Of a stretch of DNA of 64,000 nt, positions 37,606 to 51,337 are shown piece by piece. This DNA is from Enoplolaimus lenunculus. Taxonomy: Eukaryota > Nematoda > Enoplea > Enoplida > Thoracostomopsidae. Location: the NCBI GenBank assembly GCA_030248215.1, contig JASANG010004076.1, forward strand, positions 1-64,000. The letters are read 5' to 3'. Every line of letters begins with the position of its first letter. Positions within the stretch are counted from its first letter, which is position 1. A program made the position numbers and the translations under genes. The notes beneath the pieces were generated by a model. It saw only the letters and a list, made by a program, of their open reading frames with translations, did not search any database and was not told the origin of the DNA.

Positions 37606-40600
37606 CTAAAGATAAATCCGATTTAGCACGCAACCTGTTACTTGTTCCGAATGAAGGCTCAGCTAACACAAGCTCATACGGATAATTTGTTGTCTGTTTT
37701 CGGTAAAAGATTATAGGTAAAATATACAAGATTACGTGAAAACGACCTTTTATTCAGCGAATACTACCATTGAATGCACCTAAAGCACAAACCAGAATAA
37801 ACCTAATTGTAAAGGTATTGTAAAATACCATGAAGAAATAAAACAACTTTTACTTTTTGTCACCGCGGTCGGGCGGTGACTGTTTTCACTCGCGGCAATC
37901 ATCAAAGAAATATGTGCCATGATACAAAAGAACGTTTTTAATAAATAATTTTATTGCAAATTCTCAACCAGAATTTTTTAACTATGACGCTTTAAAATGT
38001 AACATTCCTTCAGTCTGCACTAATGTTCTACAGCAAGTAATGTTCTACAGCAAGAATTCAAGCGAATTTCATTGTGTTGTTTTTAATCTAGTGTTGCTAA
38101 CCGAACACGTTTGCTTATTTATAGGCCAGTCCTATAAACTAAGTAAGTTATTTAATTCATATCATGATTCATGACTCAAACTTAAAACTTGCTTCGGTGT
38201 CTGAACTAAAATGCATTAAGAAGTTTGGGCATTTTTGTGTGCTAAAGATGATTATAAATTTTCTCCCCTCTCGGTCTGAAAACTGACCATTGATGCGGCC
38301 TCTAGTAAGCGAAGCTACGAGTAACGCTTCAACAGACGGCGAAAGCTGCAGTCGTATTCTCGGCGCACTGAATAGCAAGGTGCTGTTGGGCTGAGATACC
38401 GCAGCAGAGCTGCTAATTGGCTGCACAAATGTGCTATAACAGTACATACGCTTCATTTTGGTTTGACTTAGCACTCAAATCTGTTTGCTAAAGCATGTAA
38501 TAGAAAAAATACGAAAGCGAGTTGCAATTGGCTGATCTTTGTTGCATACGTACACTCGACAAAGATCTTCAATGACTGCTTCCATGTCTCAACTGGAGGT
38601 GGAAAATAACAGAAATAGAGATCAACAAAATTTGCACGAGACGAAGCAGTAGTAGAAACAAAATTGGGTGGTTAAAGTAGCGTTTAATTTGGTAATTTTA
38701 GCAAATATTCGTAAAGCTGTTTTGTTTAGTTTTGGCGTAATTTTAAAAAACTCCGACATACAACTTCTTAAATTGTATCAAAACTTGAAGCCAGCGGCAT
38801 CGAACGATATATAATATATACGTTTAACAATGCGAAATTTTACTATCAAAATTGCTGGAACCTTCAAGAACTTGGTCTGAAAGACCTGAATCGAAATTCG
38901 GTTCAAATATCCGAAAACGGTTGGATCTCGGTGACTGTTTTTGGCATTCGAACAAAAGTAGCTTGTTTCTACCGAACAATCACACAAAATAAACCAATAT
39001 TTTATTATCTTGATAATTTTTAAATAATATGTTTTCGGTGTATGCTTCAGCTTAGGCATGGGCGTGGAGAAGTAAACAAGTAAACAAAATTGAAGAACAC
39101 AAGCAAAAAGTTCATTTTTTATTTGTGTGCAGCGGCTGTTATAAATGAAGTTGGCTATAGTTTTGTGAAAGTTTTCAATTGTTGCGCTTATGCCACCATT
39201 CCTAGGTGATAAATAAAGCAAAAATAAGCTGGGAGGCGATTTATAAATTAAATTGTATGAATTGACCTGCAATTATGAGCAGATATAAAGTATTCAAAAC
39301 TTTAGTTACAAAAACTTATTTTATTATTTGTGGTAACAATTCAAAATTGACCAAGTCCAAACGTCTCGGTCTCGGTAGGTTCAGCTTCGGTTTCGGTCAC
39401 TCTTTTTTGACCGAGACCCTCAATCCCTGGTGGGAGTGGGGAAAACAGTCAAAGGGGGACACTTTTTTATTTATTTTATCTGTAAATATTTTTAAGGGGG
39501 CACATTTTATATGAAAATTTGCCCGGGGTGCATATTGTCATGGGGTACGCGTTTCATAGTTTGAGGCCATCTCAATTGTATGGGCTTGCCCGCTGGGAAG
39601 CAATGGGATATAGAGGTTGGAAAGCTTAGGCATACGTTTAAGATTAGGTGCCCATGTATGGATCAGGAACGGCCTGTTTTTCACGGAGCTGCAGTAGAGC
39701 AAGCTTTTAAAGTTTAAACACTAAGTTTTTTGCTTTAGGCTTAGGCTTAGGCTTGGGTATACGCGTATCCTACGCTAAGGTTCAGGCTCATACTTAGGTT
39801 CCGGAATATGCTAATACTGTTGTAACTGCCCTGTTGTTTACACTGCCCCCTTGACAGTGCCATTTTACCATTTCGATTTGATTTATTGATGTTCCGACGA
39901 TGATTTTCGTAATTAGAGATGGATTTTATTGTGAAAACAGCACGAAATTCGTCTGTCGCACACTGGTTTAAGCCTTTGAATATGTGTTTTGTTGTTGGTC
40001 AGTTTGTATTAACAACTTGGGCGCTTTATTTTGAAACGCGCGCGCCAAATTTGGCCTTGTAACCATCTGCCGAACGTTTTGTGTAGTTTTCGAAATATAT
40101 TTTCCAAATATTCCTTCAGTAGATCAAATGTTAACTTTTTGTTGTTTATACAGTTCGCAGTTAATGGACTTTCCAATATTAAGTGTAGTTAAACGCCGTT
40201 TGTGTTTTAGCCGTTGTCTCTGGAGTTTTCAGTGTTTGTTAATTTAGTAAAATATAGTGTATATAATTTTCTATAGGTTCTGAACTCATGCATGGCAGAT
40301 GCGCGGAAATGTATCTATTTCACCAGTCCTGCCGTGGACCATTTGACGCAAACAATGTATTTTCAAGTGAAGTATTTGGAAAATGTAATGATAATACGAA
40401 AGGCAGGCGCAATTTCTAAGTCTAAAAAATAATAAAAAAATTTGTTAAATAAACACACATTTAAATGTTTTAAAAACATAAAAGTAGCGTTTGCGATGAA
40501 GCATATATCTTGAATCAGCCACTGGCAGATTTAAACCAATACGGTTTTAATGCCAATCAACCATAGGTCATGCAGATTGCAGAATAAGCACAAAAATTGA

Positions 40601-40974
40601 TCAGCGCACAATCGGGACTAAAATGGTGAAGGAATCCTGTGCTTTGCGCTGTGTTACTGGAATGAAAACCGACTAAATACCGTTCAATGTTTACCTTTAA
40701 CTTTTAAAATGACATTTAATAACCAGCGTTTGATAGCATCAGAGAGGCGGAACGCAAATGTCCTGCAGTGATCAGGTTCATGAATGGACGTTACCAAGCA
40801 AATAGTTCTGTATATTGTATATTAAACAATGTTTTGTGGCAAAAGTACAGTTTTGTTGGTTTTTTCTGTGTAAAAAGGAGTCGTTTTTCTGCCAATCTTA
40901 AAAATTACTAAAATGTTAAAGTTTTCTATTTCTAAGGAAAATATACAAATAAAATTTAATTCTGAACAGTTTCA
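37606..40974. other. intergenic, no gene seen
   Basis: Low-complexity AT-rich DNA. It includes CTCGG/TTCGG words at 39,362-39,420 and a stretch with three TTAGGC units at 39,737-39,756, probably another decayed Z-type element. Frames on both strands (such as the 164-codon one at 38,778-39,272) have AT-driven composition and no splice support. Confidence 0.5.
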
Positions 40975-41045
40975 AAGTCAAAGCGTGAGTTGAATCCAGA
41001 CCGCCGCAATGACAGCTAACTCGCTAACGAACTGTGCCACAGATG
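40975..41045 (-). repeat. tRNA-like Pol III promoter head, possible SINE
   Basis: On the minus strand a TGGCACAGTTCG box A is followed about 40 bp later by GGATTCAACTC, close to box B. The arms do not fold into a full tRNA, so a tRNA-derived SINE or a tRNA relic is more likely than a functional tRNA. Confidence 0.35.
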
Positions 41046-42011
41046 GCGCACGAAATTTTAGTTCACCACGGCTATAAATTACATAAACACTGCCATAAAA
41101 ACGGGGACATGTGGTATTTTCTAAGAAGCCAAAATATAAGCTCCAATATTTACCGAAATCAGTGGATAGTATTTTTAATTTTTTAATGCTATCATCATAA
41201 AACGTTGAACAAATGCCAGATCAAAAAATTCCCTAAAAATTATAATTTGTTTTAACAAACAATATCTGTACATATTCTTGGGTGTTTTCAGGTTCAGGAG
41301 GCAAGTGCAAAGAGGGACAGTTGCACTCCTGTAAAGGTTCTTATGTAATTTTTCATACAGGAACTACGCACGTATTGAATTTAATGGTGTCGCACGGTCA
41401 CTCTATTATACGTTTTTCTCAATTGTTTTATGATGTCACATCTTTACCCAGTATTACTATAACGGCACCTTGTACATATTTTATTTCATTGCAAAATGTG
41501 ACCGGGTGACACTGCTGTTTCAAAAACAGGAACGCTATAAATTAATACAAAATATTTTCATTTCTCAGCATGAATTACCTTAGCCAATATCATTTTGACC
41601 AACTGCGACCAATTGAAAACGTTTTCATGCATACAGTTCTTTGTTCAAATATGATATCAACAACATTTTGTTCGTTTGAAAGTCACTAATTTATTGTTCT
41701 TTTGTATAAATTAAATACAAATTTACTGGGTCATTTTGATATGCAATGTCTGGATAAAGAATCAAAAGCGCTTCTCGTTTCAAATTTAAAAAACTCAGCG
41801 CCATCTGCAACGTTTTTCCAGACCATTCCTCTGGTTTATACTTAAGTTCAGTTGTTAATAACATCTGCTAAATTTTATTAGATTAAACGCAATATCTCAG
41901 ACGCAGTTGTTTTAGCTTGCAACTAGTTTGTTAAACAGCATTTGTTAAATAGACGCAATTAACCAGACGAAAGTTTATTCAAAAACAAGCTTTGAAAGAA
42001 GGGTTTAGGTA
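41046..42011. other. intergenic, nothing recognised
   Basis: AT-rich sequence; short frames only. Confidence 0.5.
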
Positions 42012-42207
42012 CACTGCAAAAAATGGTGAGTCAAATTGACTCTTTCCGAAATAGGTTTTCCATAGTACACAAACTGAGTCAAATTTGACTCAATGAGCGA
42101 CTCAGTGAGTCGAATTTGATTCTGGCGGAGTCGAATTTTGACTCAGTTTGTGTAGTCTTGAAAAGCCTATTTCGGAAATAGTCAATTTTACTCAACATTT
42201 TTTGCAG
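42012..42207. mobile_element. MITE family Y, copy 2
   Basis: A palindromic element of 196 bp beginning CACTGCAAAAAATGGTGAG and ending CATTTTTTGCAG. It aligns along its whole length with 17,721-17,941. Not nested in another recognised element. Confidence 0.8.
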
Positions 42208-43180
42208 CCTAGGAGCCCAGGGTCGATCCCCTCCGACACCAGACCCCAACGAAATTTAAATTTTAATATATTAATTCAAGGTTAATTGTGTAAGCAAAAA
42301 CTCTTCAAAATTGCTAGCTGTTTATGATTTTAAAATACCATTTTTCCGCTCTTCCAGCCGACCTCTAAAATGATTCTGCCGTCGCTGGTTGGATATATCA
42401 CTAGTTTGGGTGACGTTATTTGAGATGAGTTTAGTCCAAAAGTATACAAAATTTGTTAAACTCTCGCAATTCTTTTCTAGGCGGACGCTGAATATGCTGC
42501 CAGCGTAGAACAAAATTTTTTAAATCACAATCGCAAAAATTGATAACTGAAATACGCCGAGTTTTAACTTCCTGTCTTTGTCTCCCGACATAATATTCTA
42601 AAATATATTTTGGAATCGAATAAAATGATTATTTGGTAGCCAAAGAATATACTGTCAGTCATGTGCGCCGGCAGAAATCTAAGTGGGGTGTTCCAAAAGT
42701 ATCTAGCGAAGGAAATATATGATACACCTATGGCAAGGTCAATGTTTTGTTTCTATTTTTAACTCTATATATCTTATAAAAAATTTGCTTCAGGCAACCG
42801 AGAGGGAACGTCTAGATGCCCTCTCTTGCACATATCTGCCGGTGCCTATGTTAATATATGCATCCTGTGAATATTTCAACGTTGTCGAGTTAACAAATTT
42901 ACATGAGCGTATAATTTCTCATCGTATCATACGTATGTCGGTCATGAGAAATGCGGAAAATAAATTAAATTGCTGATTTCCGTTCGAATAGTTTTCCATC
43001 CACGCTTCCTGTCTCTCATATGACATCCTCTATCAATACCGCGGCGTTGTTGTAGATGTTTTTATTTGGCTGTTTCTTACCTGTATAATTTGGGCACTTT
43101 GACCTAACTAATGGTTGCGCTTGCTTCAATAGGGTTTTTATTAGTGGAAATTGGATTCAAAGTAAAATTGTTTTATACAC
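42208..43180. other. intergenic, nothing recognised
   Basis: AT-rich sequence, only short chance frames. Confidence 0.5.
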
Positions 43181-43450
43181 TATTCACACGTGCAAGTTTT
43201 TGCTGCAAGAACTTGCATCTGCAAATTGCACATAGCAATTGCATTTTTTCGTAGCCAATAAGGAATAGATTGCAATAAATTCAGTGAACTTGCATGGCTA
43301 TTCACACTCACACATGTAAACTAAATTCCTGGCTATGATTTTAATAAATTATTTGCAGCTGCGAGTTTTTCGAACGGGATTTCGGACAAACCTTGCAAGT
43401 GCAAGTTGCAGCTGCAACTTCTCGTAGCAAAAACTTGCACGTGTAAACAG
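43181..43450. mobile_element. MITE family W, copy 1
   Basis: The left end TATTCACACGTGCAAG and the right end AAACTTGCACGTGT are inverted repeats. The interior has many CTTGCA/TGCAAG words. It aligns with 50,744-51,008. Confidence 0.75.
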
Positions 43451-46400
43451 GGTTTAGTTTTAATTCATTGTGCAACTTGACCTAAGTATTTAGTTGTGAT
43501 TCAGGTTAAGCAAATTTAATATAGCTTAATTTATATAACGTTGAGTTGAAACGGTTTTGTGTGCGTTATTGTTGAATAGTTCACTGTTCAACATTGTACA
43601 GGGGGTGTGTTTTTTGTCGGTTGCTGCAACCACGCAACACCGGACATTTTCCGAGGGCACAAAAATATATCATTGAAAAACTTGATCCTATAAATTTGAA
43701 ACGGTATTTTAGATGGATAATTACACAAAATAATTAAAGTTTGCAGGGTGCAAAATTTAAAATATGTTATAAAAGAAATGCTCAATTGTTTTATTTTTAC
43801 AATGATTTGTAGCAAGTTCTACCACAAAATTGATTTTAAGCTTACTTTTGGATAATTCTGTTCAATTATTTGGCACAAAAATTGCAACAAAGTATAAGCA
43901 AGCTCAATATAGCAAGTGATGAACCATTGTAAAAATACGAAACATATCAGCACCAAAACTTCAGTCCGACTCAACTACAGCGCTTGGGACAGGCTTAACT
44001 TTGAAATCTTGGTGTTTATTGGACACAGCCACATTGCTGCTTACACTGAACCAGCCAATATTAGCCCAATCGTAGCTGCCCAAGCTGTGTTAGCACAAAC
44101 GCTTATAATCACTTTATATTTTCTTTAAATTTATTTAAATATTACAAAACCGTTTTTGACTTTCAACCATTTTCAAATTCACAATTTCAAATTTAACTCA
44201 TTTGATTCCGGGTCATCCGTTATACACCTGGCATAGCTGTAGCGGATATGTAATTCTAAAACTGCGTGTGCAATTACCAATACAAGTACTACCTTCCACT
44301 CAAGGCTATAATTGTTGATATTCCGCTATTTACACGTTTATCACTTGTTGCATATTGCGGATTTTTATCAAAACGTCCAATGTAACTGCGTGCTCTTATA
44401 AATGCATTTCCTGCGTTTTGAGAACAGCCTGTAGCACTGTTGTTCTTAATACACTGAAAAGCATCCGGTCCGTCCACCATCTGCTTTTAATACTGCAAAA
44501 GCATGCAAATTGTGTCTACGTTTTGATCCTTAGAGCGTATAAATGCGACTCTGTGCTTTCTAGTCGACTAACATCTGCTAGTATTTGCAGTAACTAAACC
44601 ACTCTCTGTTTGCACTATGCAACGCACATAGTGTACAATTTTAGAAATTGCACTGTAAACTATAACAGGCAGTGAGTTTAGTCTGCATGCAGCGTTATAG
44701 TTTTGAGTTAATAAATTCAAATTTTGCTGCGTTATGGATTCTCTGCTTTGGGATATTTTTGATGCTTTAGTAACGGCGGCGGGTATGTTCTCGACATTTG
44801 CGAGTATACTAAATTCAGTGTGCTTTGGGTTGTCACGTGATAATTTACGTGGTGCTTTTTAAGCAAACTCGATTGTTTCTAAGTTCAGATAGTGGCTTGT
44901 TGTGGAAGTAGGCGTAGTTTGTTAACAGTTGTGGAATTTTTAGGCGCAGGCCAAATGCTTAAGTTTAGTGAAAAGTTTTCCTAAACCTAAACCACGTATG
45001 TGAATTTGTTAAATTATTAAATTGAGCGTAATTAAGATTAAACTTATATCATGAGTCTTATTAGTTTGTCATCTATTATTATTTATCCAAATCCACGCAA
45101 ACATTATCATAATGGCCCGTATTCTTTAATGTGTGAGGCACCTATCACCTGTTGATGATAGGTCTTGTAACTTTCGAGTCAGAGCATGATGAGGTTTGAC
45201 ACTCAGCGCATTGTTCGCGTTTCATTGGCTCTATTTCTGTGTCAATTTTTAGATCCGCAATTGCAAAAGTTCGTCAGTTGGAGAACCTATTGCTAACTGG
45301 TTATAGATATAATTCGCATTTGAAAATACGGGTCAATATCTAAACAGAGTTGGCAATTATAACGACTCATAATTTCAGGAATGACTAGGTGTTAGTTTAT
45401 AACGATACTAAAACTTGAATTCGTACGTGACGTAAGGCACATAAATTCTAACATTTCAAACAGTATTATGTTTTGAAATATAACATACGACTGTACCACG
45501 AATATTGTCTAGTAGCGTAACAGGATTTTATTTCGGGAGGGCATAAACCTTGTGGTTTTTTTGTGTAAACGAGCATAGCGAGCGGAAATTTTTGTGGACA
45601 ACAAGATCCATTAGGTCCAATTGTTCTAAAGTGTCGTACAATTACCTTTTTCTTGTTTTCAAAAAATTCAGGAGGCAAGGCATTCCCACTTAAACGCCAC
45701 TTATAATATTGTGGTTTACTCACTGGCGTCCTCATGGGTGCCTTGTGCGGCCGTGCCCCCCCCCCCCAACATTGGCTGGTGCCCCCTAACTTAAATCAGT
45801 CTAAAAGTAAAGAATCTTGAGTTACAATTGTAGGGGCACCCCAAAATTATTCGGTGCCTCCCCCCGAGCAATTTCCTGTGGACACTCCTGGGTTTACTAG
45901 TATATTTGTATAGTTGAAAGCATGAATTTATTGAAAAAATTGAACAATTGTAAAATATACACGTATATAGCATTCAACAGTAACGATACAAGAGACGAAA
46001 GAGCGCTTTGGTCTCTGGTTTTTAGATATTTTCTGTTTTATAAAATTTCATTAGTAGTAAATATACGTCACCATCATTATGCGCAATCATGTAGTTTAGT
46101 TGCGTGGAATCAGGGGCGCACCGAGAGAAAGGGTAAAAGGCAGGTCTCAACCGATGAATCCAAATACTTTTGTGTGGTCAGATAGATAGAGTATAGCCTT
46201 CTTTCCCTGACGATTGTTTTCCTCTTTGAATTATTTCTTCCCTATGGTACAAGGTCAAACTTGATTGCTGGCTGAATGAGATGTAGGCCTAGCACGCGAT
46301 CCCCTGTGGGATTATATCGTTTTAGCATTGAACCTTTCAAGTACTATCACTCTATTTTGTTGCAGTTTCCAAGTTATTGCTTGCATGAGCTATCTTAACA

Positions 46401-46759
46401 AATCGAAATTTTTCGAAGCCTTTGTAAAGCCAACCGTGATCTTGGTTAAGGTTTGGTGCCTGACAAAATAAACGCCGGTAAAAATATTTCACCAAGACAA
46501 AAACAAACTAACAAGAGAATGAGCCAATGTCTCCCTCCAGCATTGTTTTCATTTTTTCGAAGCCGTCATTCTGCATTAAGATAAAAATGCCAGTTCTGAA
46601 TGTTTCTTAGATTATTTGTTGTAGCTAGACAAAGATACCCTAACAATTCAAATGATGGTATTAATCCTGTTTTTCCTTAGTTAGTAGCCTACATTTGGCT
46701 CCGCGCCATATTCACGACGCCTCATGATGAGTGTACACAAACACACTTCTCAGATGCTG
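43451..46759. other. intergenic, no gene seen
   Basis: AT-rich DNA with a run of C at about 45,758-45,768. Short frames only; no repeat family matched within the window. Confidence 0.5.
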
Positions 46760-46989
46760 CACTGTAAATTCCAATGAGTTGATTAATCAATTTAGTTAGC
46801 GTGTTGGTTATTTCTGAATTAATATCAGTGAACACTAACTTACACTCAATTGAGTTGATTCTAGGTGAGTTGATTAATTAACTTAGAATGAATTGAATCA
46901 ACTCAAAATTCTGAGTTCTAATAATCCTAACTCAGACTGATTTATTCAACTCATTCTGAGTTAAAATCAACTCACTGAAATTTACAGTG
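46760..46989. mobile_element. palindromic MITE, CACTGTAAATT ends
   Basis: 230 bp. The left end CACTGTAAATTCCAATGAG and the right end AAATTTACAGTG are inverted repeats, and the interior is full of GAGTTGATT/AATCAACTC. Its CACTG terminus and layout resemble family Y, but the interior differs. Confidence 0.75.
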
Positions 46990-49928
46990 ATTCAACTAAA
47001 TTCGCCTGAGTACACAGTAAAAACAAGTATCGCTATTGGTATGCTATGCTCCGAAAGCACTGACACTGGCACCCTGTTTTTAGCGATACCGATGTTTCAA
47101 ATCCACTGCGGAAATCATCCAATAAGGAAAAGAATACGTATCGGAAATAAACGTGCACCTTAACGGGGACAAGACTGTATGGAGAAAGAATCCTATGTGA
47201 CACCAGCAATGAAAATCCCAAATTGCAACTTTAATTCGAGCTGTCGAAGTCGCAGTAACCTTAGGAATAATATACAGTTTCGATGTTTTAACCCATGAAA
47301 CTAAAGATTCTATTATTTACGCGGAATGTTGAACGTCATTATTGTAGAAAAATAGAAACGCTATGAATTTAGCGTAAATCAGAATTAGGAAAATTCGAAC
47401 TTCTAGTCCTTCATTGGCGAGGTGTGGAAATTTATTTACACGCACTCGGTATGCAATTAGTTACGCACTGTATATTCTATAGGGTCGGTATTAAATTGCT
47501 CAACAAAAGGCCAAAATTGAACAAAATTTAATATATCTGTCGGGTATAAAAATGCGCAGATATCGAGGGTAAAATGTATCGATATGAATTGGCTCAACTG
47601 AATGACAGATCTGTACAAAACAATAAACAAACAGGCATGAACTTGAACAAAATACAACTAAATTTTTGCAAACAAATCGAAAATTTACAAGGAATTAAAA
47701 TTATTCTGCTTAAAAATTGTGAAATTTTTATTTCACTTCTAAGTTTCTTTCATATGTATTGCGCGACGTTTACCAGTTTATCCATCATTAAAGTTTCGAG
47801 ACTTGAATGCTGCAGCGAAATGTTAAAAAGTGCTCGCTTGTCAGTAAAATCCTGATTTGATTTTCATGCCGACATTTCTTACAAAAATTGATGTCTTGTA
47901 TTTATTGGTGTACCCGAAAGCAAATGTCCAGCATTTTATTTTGATTGTAAAACTTGAAGGCTTTGGATCGGTTACCAGTTTTTAGTATCGTTCTAGAATC
48001 GCCGGAATATTGTCACAATGCGAATCAATTTGCGACCATTCATTGTACTACTAGTTTTCAACATTTTTGCCATAGGTTTTTGTGTCTACTAGCGTATATA
48101 TGTATATATCAGAGTTGTCCACGAAATTTTAGCACAACTGTTTGCATTTTTGCTCATATCTACCGTTGTACTCGTACTTTTAATACTGTAATATCGAAAA
48201 TTCGTACTATTATTTCGAGTCCCCCATCCATCCAATGCCTATACGTCGCTCTCAGATTGAAAAGCAAGCCATGTATATATACAGTTTTGTGTTTATTTAA
48301 AAATTTTTCAGTTCGCATACCACCGCTTCGTCCTCGTTCAATTACTTGAATTTTGTGCACATATATTCGTTTCACTGAGTGTATTTGTATGTTATATTTT
48401 AGAAATATATAAATTTTATTCATATTCACACAAAAAAGGGCGTGGGTGAAGCATATTTACGCATTAGAGTTTAGTTGGAAAGAGTCACGGTACCAAGTGT
48501 TTTGGTGTTTGTTATTAGCAGTATTTTCAAAATTTAGGTACCAGTATTAATTATCTGGTACTTTTGTATTGTGTATAATGCATTGGATACAAAAACCTAG
48601 GGATAAGCGATGTTTTAGATTCTGAATAGGACCACTACTTAAGATCAAAAAGGTGTCGCCTGGTTTGATGCTTTTTATGGCTGCGAGGAAAGCATTATAA
48701 ACGTCAATAATTCGACTTATGGTGAAAGACGAGTTTGGATATTTTACTAAGCTTTACCAATTTTAACGCTCATCAGCAAATTCTATTAATTTAATTTTAC
48801 TATCAATTGTTCTACAATACATTTCAAATGTGATCGCCAGTATCGGTATAGCATATATACTTATGATTAAATATTGTAAATTTAAAGGACGCGGTATTAC
48901 AAGGTCAACATTGCTGCTTTCCGAGTGCCCCAAAGGCGGTCTGTCGTCTTCGACAAGCCTGATTTTGTCGTTTTAAAATTATAAAGGTAAAAAAATAGCT
49001 ATGTATTTAAAAATTTGCGCGAATCCTCACGTCATACTTGCACTATTTCAGGTTGTCAATTTTTCACTCCGATGTACAAAACGAACACAGTTTATATGGA
49101 AATTACTAGTCTTGACTGAGCAAGAGAAGTTTTGGAACGTCTATGGTCGAACTCGGAGAAACTTCGGAGTCAACACAGTAGCGGAGTGAACCTCGGAACC
49201 TTGAGTGGCGTTTTTAAATATGGTACAGCTAAATTTGCCAAATTGTTTGCTGATCGGCTGGATAAGCTGCAACGAAGATCATTCCGTTGCTCATTGTACC
49301 GGAGGCTCGAAAATCAATATATATACATTTGGCCAAAAGCATCGTTTAATTAAACCTATAATTTTTTAATGAAAGATGATCCGTTGACAAAATTAAATTT
49401 TTACAGTAACGATAGATTTATATACATAAAAAATGCTATTAATAATATTTAAAAACACTAAAATTACAACGTGGTATCAAGAATATGAAACCAGTAAAAT
49501 TATTTTATCACAATTAACCAATTTAAACAATTTAGCCAAAATATTAATGCTTGAAACAAACGTTACAGTAACGAGTAATACCCGCAGGGCGATTCACGGG
49601 CGTCACCTAGGTCATGACCCTCAAACACGGATCAAATGATTTCGAACAAATTACAAAGCCAAAATTTTTATTAAAGTTAAATACAAAAATGATGCTTGGT
49701 TTATCGTTCACTTGGTTTCGAAGTTCTTCACTTATTACTCGTCTTCGTTAGAAATTTCGCTTTCCGACACTGCCAATGCAATACTAATAGCCAATAATTC
49801 AAAAAGTTCTTTCGCCTTTGCTTAGAGTACATCATGAAGTAACTATAATTGTTCCAAATATCGTTAATAATTAATTAAACCGGCCGAAAATTTTTTTAAC
49901 TTATTCTTTTGTATTAGCAAAAATGTTG
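46990..49928. other. intergenic, no gene seen
   Basis: AT-rich; the 131-codon frame at 47,954-48,349 has no splice or homology support. Nothing else recognised. Confidence 0.5.
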
Positions 49929-50101
49929 TACTGTATTGACCCGAATAAGAGATGGGGACTGATATTTATTTGGCCTCTCCAGAGGGAACCCCCCCCCCTT
50001 GTTATTCGGTTACGGACTGTTATTTATTTTAACCCACGCTCCGCCGCCATTCGTTACTGATATATATCCGGTCCCCCAATCTTATTCGGGTCAATACAGT
50101 A
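49929..50101. mobile_element. MITE family X, short copy with both ends
   Basis: TA-CTGTATTGACCCGAATAAG at the left and CTTATTCGGGTCAATACAG-TA at the right are near-perfect inverted repeats. At 173 bp it is an internal-deletion derivative of the copy at 20,650. Confidence 0.85.
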
Positions 50102-50743
50102 GCTGTGGTCATAAAACGGAATGCTGTCAAAAACAGGTACATTATAACTGCGAATGCCAACAGCAACCATATCCTTACGTATTTAATTATTAATAACAAG
50201 AAATCCTACTGGGTTGAAATATTTAAATAAATATTTTCGTGAAGGGCTCTATATGGATCTGCATTAACGTAATAGAACTACATATGTTCAAGAATGCAAA
50301 TGTCTTATAAAAACCGCTTCGTATCGTCATAATTTTTTTAATTGTTTCACAGCACGTAACCAATTCCTTAATAATGGTTAATACAACTATGATAACAAGA
50401 TTCAAACTTGAAGACTCACAACCAGATAAACATGCAGATTTGGTAAAATCAAATACCGATACGGTTAAACGGTTAAAAGTCAACGAAACCTTTTGCTTTC
50501 AATGGCACTTGATGAATTCACGGCAGCCAATATGCATTCCAGTAGACTGTGACTTCGTCTGTGTCATAAAAAGAAAAGGAACGTCATCTTAAAGTAGTGA
50601 GTACTTTGGAGTATTAACAGTTTGACGGTGCCGATGCGAAAAACTTTATTATTCGAAAAAAGGTGGTATTGACAAAAATTAGTGTGCTGCAGCGTTAAAT
50701 TGGAGCAAACTGATGAAAGCTTATTGTTGAATTATGACGTTCG
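50102..50743. other. intergenic, nothing recognised
   Basis: AT-rich, short frames only. Confidence 0.5.
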
Positions 50744-51008
50744 TATTCACACGTGCAAGTTTTTGCTGCGAGAACTTGCAGCGGCAAATTGCACGCAGAA
50801 CTTGCATTTTTTCATCAGCCAATGCGAAAGCGGCTGCAATAAATTCAGCGAATTTGCACGGTTATTCATACATATGAACTAAATTCCTTGCTATGATTTT
50901 TAATGAATTATTACCAGCTGCAATTTTTTCGAACTGAATTTCGGACAAAATTTGCAAGTGCAAGTTGCAGCTGCAAGTTCTCGCAGTACAAAGTTGCACG
51001 TGTGAATA
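50744..51008. mobile_element. MITE family W, copy 2
   Basis: The left end TATTCACACGTGCAAG and the right end TTGCACGTGTGAATA are clean inverted repeats with an outer TA. Same interior as 43,181-43,450. Confidence 0.85.
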
Positions 51009-51066
51009 GAGCTTAAGGAAATTTACTGTTAAACTGTAACGTCAATCTTAACATATTACTTCGAAT

Positions 51067-51337
51067 TTAACCCCTTCTCACATTGAGTTGCCTATAGGCA
51101 ACTCAGCGCAGTGTATATACGTTAAATAATGTATATCACACCGTGTTGAACAATTGCAACACGTATGTATAGTACTAAATCACCACAAGACGTGAGAGCC
51201 CCCTCGGGCTCGAGCGTCAAGCTCCTATAGCTGAGCGGTGATGGTATACGCCTCCCACTCCACTCACTGGAGTTCGAATCCAAACATAAAAGTAGGCCTC
51301 AGGGAAAATAGAAAATAGTCATGTGAGAAAGGGTTAA
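51067..51337. mobile_element. piggyBac-like MITE with TTAA flanks and tRNA-like interior
   Basis: TTAA at 51,067-51,070 is followed by CCCCTTCTCACAT; the right end ATGTGAGAAAGGG is followed by TTAA at 51,334-51,337. CCC...GGG ends with TTAA duplications are the piggyBac pattern. A perfect 20-bp palindrome, gagttgcctataggcaactc, starts near 51,084. Box A and box B Pol III motifs lie inside. Confidence 0.65.
51222..51285 (+). other. tRNA-like sequence (Pol III box A and box B)
   Basis: TAGCTGAGCGG fits box A and GTTCGAATCC fits box B, 42 bp apart. CGCCTCCCAC resembles a tRNA-Gly(CCC) anticodon arm, and TGGA-GTTCGAA-TCCA makes a T-arm. The acceptor stem does not pair, so it is a tRNA-derived piece, not a working tRNA gene. 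Confidence 0.4.

Noticed and set aside
38778-39272. 164-codon minus-strand frame
   Set aside because: Composition follows AT-rich DNA, with no motif, no splice context and no start context that stands out.
47954-48349. 131-codon plus-strand frame rich in Cys, Ile and Thr
   Set aside because: Low-complexity translation of AT-rich DNA with no recognisable domain.
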